A DNA stretch of 64,000 bases from Massilia putida (GTDB lineage Bacteria > Pseudomonadota > Gammaproteobacteria > Burkholderiales > Burkholderiaceae_D): contig NZ_CP019038.1 in the NCBI RefSeq assembly GCF_001941825.1, positions 1,364,001 through 1,428,000 on the forward strand, given 5' to 3'. Both the position numbers and the translations under genes were made by a program. Below are positions 33,182-44,061 of this stretch, in pieces. The notes beneath the pieces are model-generated. The model was not told the origin of the DNA. It saw only the letters and a list, made by a program, of their open reading frames with translations, and did no database searches. Numbering within the stretch: the first letter of the stretch is position 1; the number at the start of each line of letters is the position of its first letter.

Positions 33182-35185
33182 TCATTCACCCACCAATTCG
33201 CTTGGAAATATCTTTTCAATATCCGAGGCATATTGTTTGACAAAAGCTCGCGCTTGAATACGCAACTCCTCTGTAGCAAGAGGTTGTCCGACTCTCGATT
33301 CTAAAAATCCGATATACCAATAAAAGGAATCTCGGAGAGCGGTTGACCAAGGGCCAAGCATCGCATGCTCACAGCGTTTACCAACGCACTGCGCAGGGTT
33401 TGGTGCCGCTTGCATATAGCGCCACAATTCTTGATCTATCGCATATTGCTTGATGTTGTCTCGCTCAGTTCGTATTGCACATGGTGGAGGAGACGAGTCA
33501 TGGGGATTCCTCGTACACAGAACACCGAACGGCGTCATCATTGCCAACATTGAACCGCTAACAATTCGCTCTCTAACGCGTTCTTCAAAAGACGTCAATA
33601 GCTCTGAATCCGACATTGATTCGGAATTCGCATTTTGAACAGATCGATGAGATTCATAACCCCTAATGAGTTCTTCTCCTCTTCCACCTGCGAGCCGGCC
33701 AGTTGACGCCGCTTTACTCATTCTCTTGGCCATTGCGCTTGCAGCTTCCTCAATTGCATCTTTTCTGGCTTTAAGGAAAATAGGATTGTGATGAAGGTAG
33801 GCAAGAGGCATCAAGTTGCTACCGTGACCAAACAAACGCCTCACCAAAAGTATCGACAGACTACTTGCGGAGTCTAGCCAACCGGCAACTGTAGCACGGT
33901 AACAATGAGCGGTGTATTCATCATCGTCACCATAAGGCGTGACAAAGGGAATGTCGAACCATTGCGCGAATTTCCGTAGCCATCGATTGACCGTGGATTT
34001 ACAAACCCTTGCCTTATCTAGTTCTTGTATTCGCCTATAGTTTTTCCCGAAAGGAGCTATAACGTAAGGACTATCGTCATTCCATCGCAATTTTTCTAGA
34101 ATCGAAATAGCATGGTTAGTTTGCTCTGGAACTGGCAGACGGAGGTGTATGGCGGTTTTATTCACATAGGCGTCGACATAGTAGAGCATGTCGGCTCTAC
34201 CAGAAGGCCTACAACAGCCTGTTCGGACGAAGGTGAGATCAAGGTTTCTTAGTCCAGTAGTTAAGAAAATAATATTAACGCACGCAGCCCTCAACAAATT
34301 GACCATCGAGAGAAAGATCTTGAACGGCAGCGGCCCTTCTTTGGAGAAACCCGCGTGATTGCGCGGCGATGAGCACGCAAGTTTTTTTATCGATGTGGCA
34401 AACTTGATTCCAGCTTCAGATCGAAGATATGGAGTATAGCTTTCCGAACTCATGGTCACCGCTTCCCGATGAGCCGCTAATATCAACTCGGAATATTCCT
34501 CGATTATCCACATTGACCGTTCAATGACGGGCTGGGTGGTTTGTGGAGGCATAGCCAAATATGGCCTCACTTCAAAAGCTGGCTCTTTTAAATTTGCATA
34601 ACGCTTGTTAATCCATTTCTCAAATGAAGTATCTTTCCATGGATATTCAAATGTAGGCAGAAGAAAATATAAACCGTCCACCGCATGCCGGGGCAAGTCC
34701 TTCAGAAGATTCAGGCATGTCGGCAACCTTCTGACTTCTGCACGTAAAACGATCTTCTGATCGATTAAGGGAACAAGCTCATCGGTTCCGATTTCATTGA
34801 GTCCAATTAAATATTCTCCGGCACATCCTTGAAGGATGGATTTTTCCTCTAAAGTCTGCTTTAAAAAGCCTAACAACATATTGAGATAACCCGCTACCGT
34901 AGATAGGCTAACCCGTTTCAACTCAATATAATTGAGTATAGCAATTTTTAAAAGTAGAACAAACGCAGGACGTTTGTTGGCTGGATCAACCGACATCCAG
35001 CGGATACCGGATTGAGGTATTGTCTCATCTCGCCACTCTAGATCCTTAAAAATGTTCGTCGAGCCTGGAATTTTTTTTTCCGAGTACCTATCGGCTAACT
35101 GTCGGATACAAATCCACTGTGCGTTTGCCAGATCCGCTAGCTCTTCAAAATTTTTAGACCGCGCTTCAAAAACGATATTTTCCAT
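33182..35185 (-). CDS. large tyrosine recombinase
   Basis: About 667 residues from MENIVFEARS. A long N-terminal region precedes a catalytic domain with FLTTGLRNLDLTFVRTG (Arg I), YTAHCYRATVAGWLDSA (HxxR) and RRLFGHGSNLMPLAYLHHNP (H and Tyr). After the catalytic site about 170 residues follow, including CVGKRCEHAMLGPWS near the end. The start at 35,185 is 31 bp after the previous gene; the frame stays open upstream to 35,281 inside that gene, so the start is uncertain. It is the second of three recombinase-like genes in the AT-rich edge operon and is the size class of Tn554 TnpB. Confidence 0.8.
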   Translation of the reverse strand: MENIVFEARSKNFEELADLANAQWICIRQLADRYSEKKIPGSTNIFKDLEWRDETIPQSGIRWMSVDPANKRPAFVLLLKIAILNYIELKRVSLSTVAGYLNMLLGFLKQTLEEKSILQGCAGEYLIGLNEIGTDELVPLIDQKIVLRAEVRRLPTCLNLLKDLPRHAVDGLYFLLPTFEYPWKDTSFEKWINKRYANLKEPAFEVRPYLAMPPQTTQPVIERSMWIIEEYSELILAAHREAVTMSSESYTPYLRSEAGIKFATSIKKLACSSPRNHAGFSKEGPLPFKIFLSMVNLLRAACVNIIFLTTGLRNLDLTFVRTGCCRPSGRADMLYYVDAYVNKTAIHLRLPVPEQTNHAISILEKLRWNDDSPYVIAPFGKNYRRIQELDKARVCKSTVNRWLRKFAQWFDIPFVTPYGDDDEYTAHCYRATVAGWLDSASSLSILLVRRLFGHGSNLMPLAYLHHNPIFLKARKDAIEEAASAMAKRMSKAASTGRLAGGRGEELIRGYESHRSVQNANSESMSDSELLTSFEERVRERIVSGSMLAMMTPFGVLCTRNPHDSSPPPCAIRTERDNIKQYAIDQELWRYMQAAPNPAQCVGKRCEHAMLGPWSTALRDSFYWYIGFLESRVGQPLATEELRIQARAFVKQYASDIEKIFPSELVGE

Positions 35186-35216
35186 AGCATCAATGGTGAT
35201 CCGAACTAAACGTTTA

Positions 35217-37331
35217 TTAAACTTTAGTTTGTATGATTGGAGGCAAGGACACCGCTCCCGATCTCGCGTCCTCCCACGCACGCTGAACTAAAGCCTCACC
35301 GTCCCTTGAATTTTTCTTTTTGTACTTATTTAATGCATCGTTAGCAATCAACCAACGATCTTCATATACGGCGTTCCAAGTAACACCCATTATCAGTCGT
35401 TGCTCTTCATATTGAAGAATTCTCAAGCAGATGTATGGCAGGTGTTTTTGACAAATGATACTACGCCTACAACCGAGACATAGGTCGTAATAGGTGCATT
35501 CTTTTGCGATCGCCATGCCATGGGTAGGGTTAGCTGGATCTTTGCACTCGCACAAGTATAGGGATTTTCGCGCTTCAGGTTTATCCTCCAAAGATACTTC
35601 GCCAGCGAATTCCAACGCTTGATTAATATTTTTGGAAGTGATTGTAGCTATAGCAATATCGAGAACAGCTGTGGCGTTTTGCGAACGCATTATATAATTA
35701 GATAGAGTAACGTCTAGCGTATTGTGGTCTAGGTCTGATTGAAGCCGGTCCGCAAGCTCCTGAGAATTCACGACACCAGATAGGTGCTCCAACATTTTTG
35801 TTGTCGCAAATACCTTTCTGAATCTTTTTGTTTCCAAGCTCTGTAAGAGCTCCCCGTTTTCTAGAGTTACGGGATAACGTTGATTCAAATCCCGACCCCA
35901 TTGACTTACGACAGTTTCTGCCATTTCAAAGAACGGGCCGTCAAAATTTGTTTTCGCATGCCTTTCATACTCCTCCAACATCTGATATAAAGGACTATCG
36001 ATCACTATAGCAACGGCAATTGGCTTGTCTTTTGTGAGCGAACCGGTTTTTCTTTTCCATCCGATAATCTCGACTTCTTTAGGCGCACCCTCTTTTCTAA
36101 CGAACAAGGTGTCGCCTTGGGACAATATGCTTTTCCCATCAATACGCGACGACCAACTTAGCACAACCTCTTTATTGAGCCCAGTATAAATCATTACTAT
36201 ATTAACCAGGCAGAATGCAAGTTGCGATAGAGCCCCCGTTTTATCGTCTTTCACTGAACGTTTAGCATAAAGTCCGAAAACATTATGTCTTGGCGCAGTA
36301 GAGTGTAGAAGATGGGTCTTCCTTTCCCAGACTACATATGCCTCATATTTTTTTGCCAAATCAGGACAGTACTTCGCATAACCAAGAATCAGTTTAGTAA
36401 ATTGCTTCTTTGAATGAAAATTAAGCTTAAACCATAGAAGTTTATGATTTAATATTTTTCCGTAGCCAATCTCGGTCGATAGCCAAAGATGCAAGAAATT
36501 ATAAATATCGGCCCTTCCGTTACTTGCTCGCCTGGGTTTACGTCCATGGAATATCCAATCTTCGCCAAGAGACTCCAATGTCAACTCTTCATAATGCTTC
36601 AAGTAAGCTATCTGGCGCTTGAACCGATAGAGAAATTGCGCTAGCAATTGATACATAATTGCATCGGAATATGCCCCGTCTATATCATCACCGGAATGAT
36701 TATGCGGCTCAGGAGCATTATTCCGACGTGGATTTGGCCAAGCTATCTTTTGCAAGTTTCCGTCAAAACTCGTCGCATGATATGATGAAAATATAGATCT
36801 GGGATCACCGAATGCTCTCTTATAACCTTTGACGTTTCCCGTCTCAAGGAAGCTTCTGTAATCCAGCCAGTCCTGATATTCGATACTGTAAATGTTGAAA
36901 CCATCTAATTTTTCTAAACGAGAGGTGGAGATGAACTCGATCCAAATCTTCACGCTGGTAACGATATTCGTCAGCGTGCTATATGATTTGTATTTTCCCG
37001 TTAGGAAATGAATCATTAGCCGTGCTAATTGGTGGCCGAATCCGGGCGTGATCTTTTGAGAAGCGAAATCGGGGAGTGCAAGTGACGATAAGCCGCGATT
37101 ACCGCTGTTCCCGCCGATGACATATTTGATGCCATTTGCTTTGGCCGCTATGACCTCTGCAGATGAAGGCGTTTGAAGGTAGAACCGGGTAAGTTTTTGT
37201 TCAGAACGACTGCCGCCGTCTGATATATCGATAAACCGCTTGAGCGGCGGTAAACCGTCATCTTGCAACTGGGCGCGATTGGCGTCAGGCAATAACTGAA
37301 TGTGTACGGGAGGTTTCGACCGACGGCCCAT
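35217..37331 (-). CDS. large recombinase-like protein lacking the first catalytic Arg
   Basis: 704 residues, first gene of the edge operon. Residues 100-170 resemble a core-binding domain (LARLMIHFLTGKYKSYSTLT). The catalytic-domain fold is recognisable at residues 370-400 (IVMIYTGLNKEVVLSWSS), but the position of the invariant Arg is Asn (N386). Later elements are KRFRKVFATTKMLEHLSG (Arg without the usual His) and QSDLDHNTLDVTLSNYI (His and Tyr). The C terminus is Cys-rich (LCECKDPANP, CTYYDLCLGCRRSIICQKH), possibly zinc-binding. It may be a non-cleaving partner of the other recombinases. The start ATG at 37,331 lies 85 bp from the ligA junction. Confidence 0.7.
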   Translation of the reverse strand: MGRRSKPPVHIQLLPDANRAQLQDDGLPPLKRFIDISDGGSRSEQKLTRFYLQTPSSAEVIAAKANGIKYVIGGNSGNRGLSSLALPDFASQKITPGFGHQLARLMIHFLTGKYKSYSTLTNIVTSVKIWIEFISTSRLEKLDGFNIYSIEYQDWLDYRSFLETGNVKGYKRAFGDPRSIFSSYHATSFDGNLQKIAWPNPRRNNAPEPHNHSGDDIDGAYSDAIMYQLLAQFLYRFKRQIAYLKHYEELTLESLGEDWIFHGRKPRRASNGRADIYNFLHLWLSTEIGYGKILNHKLLWFKLNFHSKKQFTKLILGYAKYCPDLAKKYEAYVVWERKTHLLHSTAPRHNVFGLYAKRSVKDDKTGALSQLAFCLVNIVMIYTGLNKEVVLSWSSRIDGKSILSQGDTLFVRKEGAPKEVEIIGWKRKTGSLTKDKPIAVAIVIDSPLYQMLEEYERHAKTNFDGPFFEMAETVVSQWGRDLNQRYPVTLENGELLQSLETKRFRKVFATTKMLEHLSGVVNSQELADRLQSDLDHNTLDVTLSNYIMRSQNATAVLDIAIATITSKNINQALEFAGEVSLEDKPEARKSLYLCECKDPANPTHGMAIAKECTYYDLCLGCRRSIICQKHLPYICLRILQYEEQRLIMGVTWNAVYEDRWLIANDALNKYKKKNSRDGEALVQRAWEDARSGAVSLPPIIQTKV

Positions 37332-37341
37332 GGTTGTCTTA

Positions 37342-37365
37342 ACACAAAGTTATGTGTCTTGACAC
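37342..37365. other. overlapping inverted repeats at the island edge, candidate recombinase site
   Basis: ACACAAAGTTATGTGT (37,342-37,357) is an inverted repeat with 5-bp arms, and GTGTCTTGACAC (37,354-37,365) is a perfect one overlapping it. They sit in the 85-bp gap between the first recombinase gene and the ligA junction, where terminal recombinase-binding sites or the operon's promoter would be expected. The role is inferred from position. Confidence 0.4.
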
Positions 37366-37399
37366 TCTACGCCGGAATGCGTGCGTTGTAAACCGATTC

Positions 37400-39457
<2,058 letters not shown>

Positions 39458-39461
<4 letters not shown>

Positions 39462-42400
39462 GCTGCTTGTGCCTCAGTAGCGAAATTCGCGGCGGACTCC
39501 ATGTCCACCGCCACGATGCGCGACACGCCCTGCTCCTGCATCGTCACACCGATCAGTTGGTTGGCCATCTCCATCGCGATCTTGTTGTGCGAGATGAAGA
39601 GGAATTGGGTATGGTCCGACATGCGCTTCACCATGCGGCAGAAGCGCTCGGTATTGGCATCGTCCAGCGGCGCGTCGACCTCGTCGAGGAGGCAGAACGG
39701 CGCCGGGTTCAGGCGGAACATCGAGAACACGAGCGCGGTCGCCGTCAGCGCCTTCTCGCCGCCGGACAGCAGGTGGATCGTCGCGTTCTTCTTGCCGGGC
39801 GGCTGGGCCATCACCTGCACGCCGGCGTCGAGGATTTCCTCGCCCGTCATCACGAGCTTCGCCGTGCCGCCGCCGAACAGGATCGGGAACAGTTCCGAGA
39901 AGTTGGCGTTGACGCGGTCGAACGTATCCTGCAGCAGGTCGCGCGATTCGCGGTCGATGCGGGAGATCGCGCCTTCCAGCGTGGCGATCGCCTCCTGCAG
40001 GTCGTTGTTCTGCGCGTCGAGGAAGCGCTTTCGCTCCGTCGCCTGCGCCAGTTCCTCGACCGCGGCCAGGTTGACGGCGCCCAGCGCCGCGATGGCATTC
40101 GTCAGGCGCGTCACCTCGCCCTGCAGGTAAGCCGGCTTCATCTCGGGGTCGAGCTTTTCGGACAATGCCGCCTCGTCGGCGCCCGTGGCGGCCAGCGCTT
40201 CCGCGAACTGTTCCTGGTTCAGGCGCGCGGCCTGCTCCTTCAGTTGCATCTCGGTGATGCGCTCGCGCTGCGGCTGCAGGCCGCGCTCCGCCTGCATGCG
40301 GGCTTCCTCGGCCGCGCGCAGCTGCTGCGTGAGCTGGTCCAGTTCGTGGCGCGCGTCCGCGAGCGCCTTTTCCTGCTCCGTGCGGCGCGCCAGCAATTCC
40401 TGCAAGCCCTCGGCGGCCGCGCCGGATTCGAGCGCTTCCAGTTCCAGCTTGCCGGCCGCGATGCTCTCCAGGACCTGCGCCGCCTGCTGGTGCGCGGTGG
40501 CGATCGTGCGGCGCAATTCCTCGATGCGCGTGCGCTGGGTCTTTTCCGCGAACACGGCTTCCTGGGCCGCGCGCTCCAGGTCGCGCAGGCGCTGGCGCGC
40601 CTCGGCCAGCACGCGTTCCTGTTCCTGGAACTCGACCTGCCCATCCTCGTACGCGCCCTGAAGCTCGGCCAGTTCCATGTCCAGCTCTTCGAACTGCGCT
40701 TCCGCTTCCGCCTTGGCCTGCCGTTGCTCCGCTTCCTGCGCGGCGATCTCGTCGAGGTCCGCCGCGATCTGGCCGCTGCGCTGGTTGAAGCGCGCCTCGA
40801 CCTCGGCCTGCTTGACGACCTCGATCTGCAACGCATGCACTTCGCGCTGCAAGGTCGCGACCTTTTGCCGGCCATCCTGCAGGCGGCGCTGCAGCTCGCT
40901 CACCGCCGCGTCGGCGCGGGTGGCGCGGGTGCGGGCCTCGTCCAGCAGCAGCGCCTGCGCACGCAGTTGTTTGCCGATGTTGTCGATCTCGTGCTGGCGC
41001 GCGAGCACGCCGTCCTGCTCGGCGTCCGCCGCGTAGAAGCGCACGCTCGCGCTCGTGACCATATGGCCTTGCGGCGTGACGAAGCAGCCGCCCTGCGGCA
41101 GCTTGCCGCGCAGCGCGAGCGCCGTGCCCGGATCGTCGGCCGCGTAGACCCCGAACAGCCAGTCGTCCAGCAGGCCGCGCAGGCCCGGGTCGTTCAGTTT
41201 CAACAGGCTCGCGAACGGCTTCAGCCCGTGATGATCCTGCGCACCGGCGCTGCCGGGTGCGGGCGAATACAACGCGAGGCGGGCCGGCGGCGCGTCGCCG
41301 AAGAAGCCGCGCGCCCAGTCGAGGTTCGACACTTCCAGCGCGCCCGTGCGCTCGCGCAGCACGGATTCCAGCGCCGTCTCCCAGCCCGTCTCGATATCGA
41401 GCTTCTGCCACAGGCGCGGCAGCTTATCCAGCTCGTGCTTCTGCAGCCACGGCTGGACCTTGCCCTGCGTCTGCACGCGTTCCTGCAGCTGGCGCAGCGC
41501 GGAGAGCCGCGCTTCCAGCTTCGCGTTGGATGCGGACTCCTGCTGGACCTGTGCATGCGCGTCGCGCCGCTCCTGCTCGACGGTTTCCTGGCGGCTCGCC
41601 GCCTCTTCCAGCATCAGGTTCTGCTCTTCCAGCGCCAGTTGCTTTTCCTCGAGCTGCAGGCGCAGGTTGTCCAGGTGGCCGGCGTCCGGCAGGTTCAGGC
41701 CGCCGCGCTCCTGCTGCAGGCGCTCGCGCCGCGTGGCGAGGTTCGCGAGAATGTTCGAGGCATTGCGCTGGTGCGCGGACGACAGCTCGATGCGCTGCTG
41801 GATCTGCATGATGCGGGCGCGCGACTCGGTCGACTTGTTCTGCGCCTCGCGCCATGCGGCTTCCAGGTCGGGCAGGCGCTCGTTCTGGGCCTCCGCCGCG
41901 ATCTGGGCGCCTTCCACGCGCGCGGCCAGTTCCTCCAGACGGAACTCCGCTTCCTCGATCTGCTCCTGGGTTTCGTTCGCCTGGTTCAGCCATTGCTCCC
42001 GCTGGGCGGTGAGCGTCCCGATCTGGTTCTGCAGGCGCGTGCGCGACTCGACGACGAACTTGATCTGCGCTTCCAGGCTGCCGATCTCGGAATTGGTCTG
42101 GTACAGCGCGCCCTGCGCCACGTGCAGGCGGTCGCCTGTCTCGTAGTGCGCCTGGCGCATGCGCTCCAGTTCCAGCTCGAGGTTGCGCATCTTCGCGTTC
42201 TGCTCTTCCAGCCCCGTCTGCGCCTGCTCCATCTCGAGGAACCAGCGCGTCTGCTCGGCCTTCGCCTCGTTGCGGCGCAGGAGCCACAGAAGTTTCTGCT
42301 TTTCTTCCTGGTCGGCCTGCAGCTGGTGGAAGCGGTTGGCGACGGCGGCCTGCGCTTCCAGTTTTTCCAGATTGGCGTTCAGTTCGCGCAGGATGTCTTC

Positions 42401-42982
42401 GACGCGCAGCAGGTTTTCGCGCGTGTCCGACAGGCGGTTTTCCGTCTCGCGCCGGCGCTCCTTGTATTTGGACACGCCCGCCGCTTCCTCGAGGAACACG
42501 CGCAGCTCTTCCGGGCGCGATTCGATGATGCGCGAGATCATGCCCTGGCCGATGATGGCATAGGCGCGTGGGCCCAGGCCCGTGCCGAGGAAGATGTCCT
42601 GGATGTCGCGCCGGCGCACCGGCTGGCCGTTGATGAAATACGTCGACGTGCCGTCGCGGGTCAAGGTCCGCTTGACGGCGATCTCGGCATACTGGCTCCA
42701 TTGCCCGGCCGCCTTGCCGGCGCTGTTGTCGAACACGAGTTCGACCGACGCGCGTCCGGCCGGCTTGCGGTTCGTGGAGCCGTTGAAGATGACGTCCTGC
42801 ATCGACTCCCCGCGCAGCTCGGACGCTTTCGATTCGCCCAGCACCCAGCGTACGGCATCGATGATGTTCGATTTGCCGCATCCGTTCGGGCCGACCACGC
42901 CGACCAGCTGTCCCGGCACCTGGAAATTGGTGGGATCGACGAAAGACTTAAATCCCGACAATTTGATGGAGGATAGACGCAC
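39458..42982 (-). CDS. smc: chromosome segregation protein SMC
   Basis: 1,174 residues, full family length. The N-terminal Walker A is VGPNGCGKSNIIDAVRWV, followed by a long coiled coil (about 170-500), a hinge near 520-640 (WARGFFGDAPPARLALYSPA), the return coiled coil and a C-terminal ABC signature LSGGEKALTA with Walker B CLLDEVDAPLDD. SMC dimers load on DNA with ScpAB to organise and segregate the chromosome. The start at 42,982 gives the typical MRLSSIKLSGFKSFVDPTNF. It is cotranscribed with zipA. Confidence 0.97.
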
Positions 42983-43195
42983 GTTCGCTTACGGTTTGGG
43001 GAGAAGTCGATAAAGGCTGCATCATACCATCTGCGCCTTGCTTTTCGGCCAAGTTTTGGCTCGCGCGCGCGCCGGTGCGGGGGAAGCTCGAAAAACCGTC
43101 GCGGACGCAATGTCGTTTGAGAAGCGCAGCTGCAGGCGCGTACAGCGGGCATCGCAAACGACCGTGCAACGCGCAACCGGTTTGCCGACGTGCCC

Positions 43196-43864
43196 TCAGG
43201 TGCAGAGGACGGCAAAGCGCACCCTGGCGGGCGCGCACGGCGGCACGTACGGCCCTTGGGCGGGCTGCCAGTCGTTGCGCAGGTACACCCGGTCGCGCCC
43301 GGACAGCGCCAGCGCGGCGGCCGTCAGCCACTGGTGGGAATACGCGGGATCGGCGCGCGGCAGGAAAATCGTCGCGGCGAGCAGCCCCAGCAGCAGGGGC
43401 TGGGGCGAACAGTCCCGCGCGGCACGCGCGCGCGCGAGGAACAGCGCGGCCGCGCCCAGGCCCAGCAAGCAGCCGGACAAGGCTTCGCTGGCGGAATGGG
43501 CGCCGACCTGGACCCGCGCCAGCGCCACCGCCACCGCCAGCAGGCCGCCGGCCGCGACCGCGATCAAACGCGCCCGCCGCGGCTGATGCTCGACGAGCAG
43601 GAATAACGCGACCGGGAACACGGCGGCGGCGCGCGCCGCGTGACCCGAAAAGCCGGTGAACGACAGCGAGCGGATGCCGATGCCCCAGCCGATGAACGCG
43701 ATCTGGCTTCCCGCCGCCACGAGCATGGCGCCGCCGAACACGAGGCACCAGACGAGCGCCAGCCGCCAGCAGCGGCTGCCTATGAGCCAGGCCGTCACGC
43801 CAAGGGCGAGCAGCGCCGTGACGTTGAGTCCGCCCAGCGCCGAAAGATGGGACCACCAGAGCAT
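43196..43864 (-). CDS. PAP2-family membrane phosphatase
   Basis: 222 residues, about five membrane helices. PAP2 motifs are present as FTGFSGHAARAA (motif 2, with His in SGHA) and RVQVGAHSASEALSG (motif 3, RxxxxxHxxxE); motif 1 (KxxxxxxRP) is not clear. The family removes phosphate from lipid or isoprenoid pyrophosphates at the membrane. Substrate cannot be told. It lies between smc and the DUF1631 gene on the same strand but separated by repeats, so it is likely monocistronic. Confidence 0.78.
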   Translation of the reverse strand: MLWWSHLSALGGLNVTALLALGVTAWLIGSRCWRLALVWCLVFGGAMLVAAGSQIAFIGWGIGIRSLSFTGFSGHAARAAAVFPVALFLLVEHQPRRARLIAVAAGGLLAVAVALARVQVGAHSASEALSGCLLGLGAAALFLARARAARDCSPQPLLLGLLAATIFLPRADPAYSHQWLTAAALALSGRDRVYLRNDWQPAQGPYVPPCAPARVRFAVLCT

Positions 43865-43929
43865 ATTGGATCGGAGGATGGATTTACGACGGCTCGACTA
43901 TAACCCGGCCTGCTGACTGATACCAACAC

Positions 43930-44061
43930 GTAGGGTGGCCGGCCGCACACGCTGCGCCTGAATGGTCATGACGATGGCGCCGTCCACGCGCCGATCGTTG
44001 TCGCACGAACGTCTGCGCAGGCACCGTTTGAACGCTTGGACGGCAAAGCCGTCCACCCTAC
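43930..44061. repeat. intergenic repeat bounded by GTAGGGTGG / CCACCCTAC
   Basis: GTAGGGTGG (43,930-43,938) and its inverse CCACCCTAC (44,053-44,061) enclose a GC-rich segment with GACGGCAAAGCCGTC. Related copies occur near 52,730 and 54,988. The right arm supplies the TAG stop codon of the minus-strand DUF1631 gene. It looks like a dispersed non-coding repeat. Confidence 0.6.
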
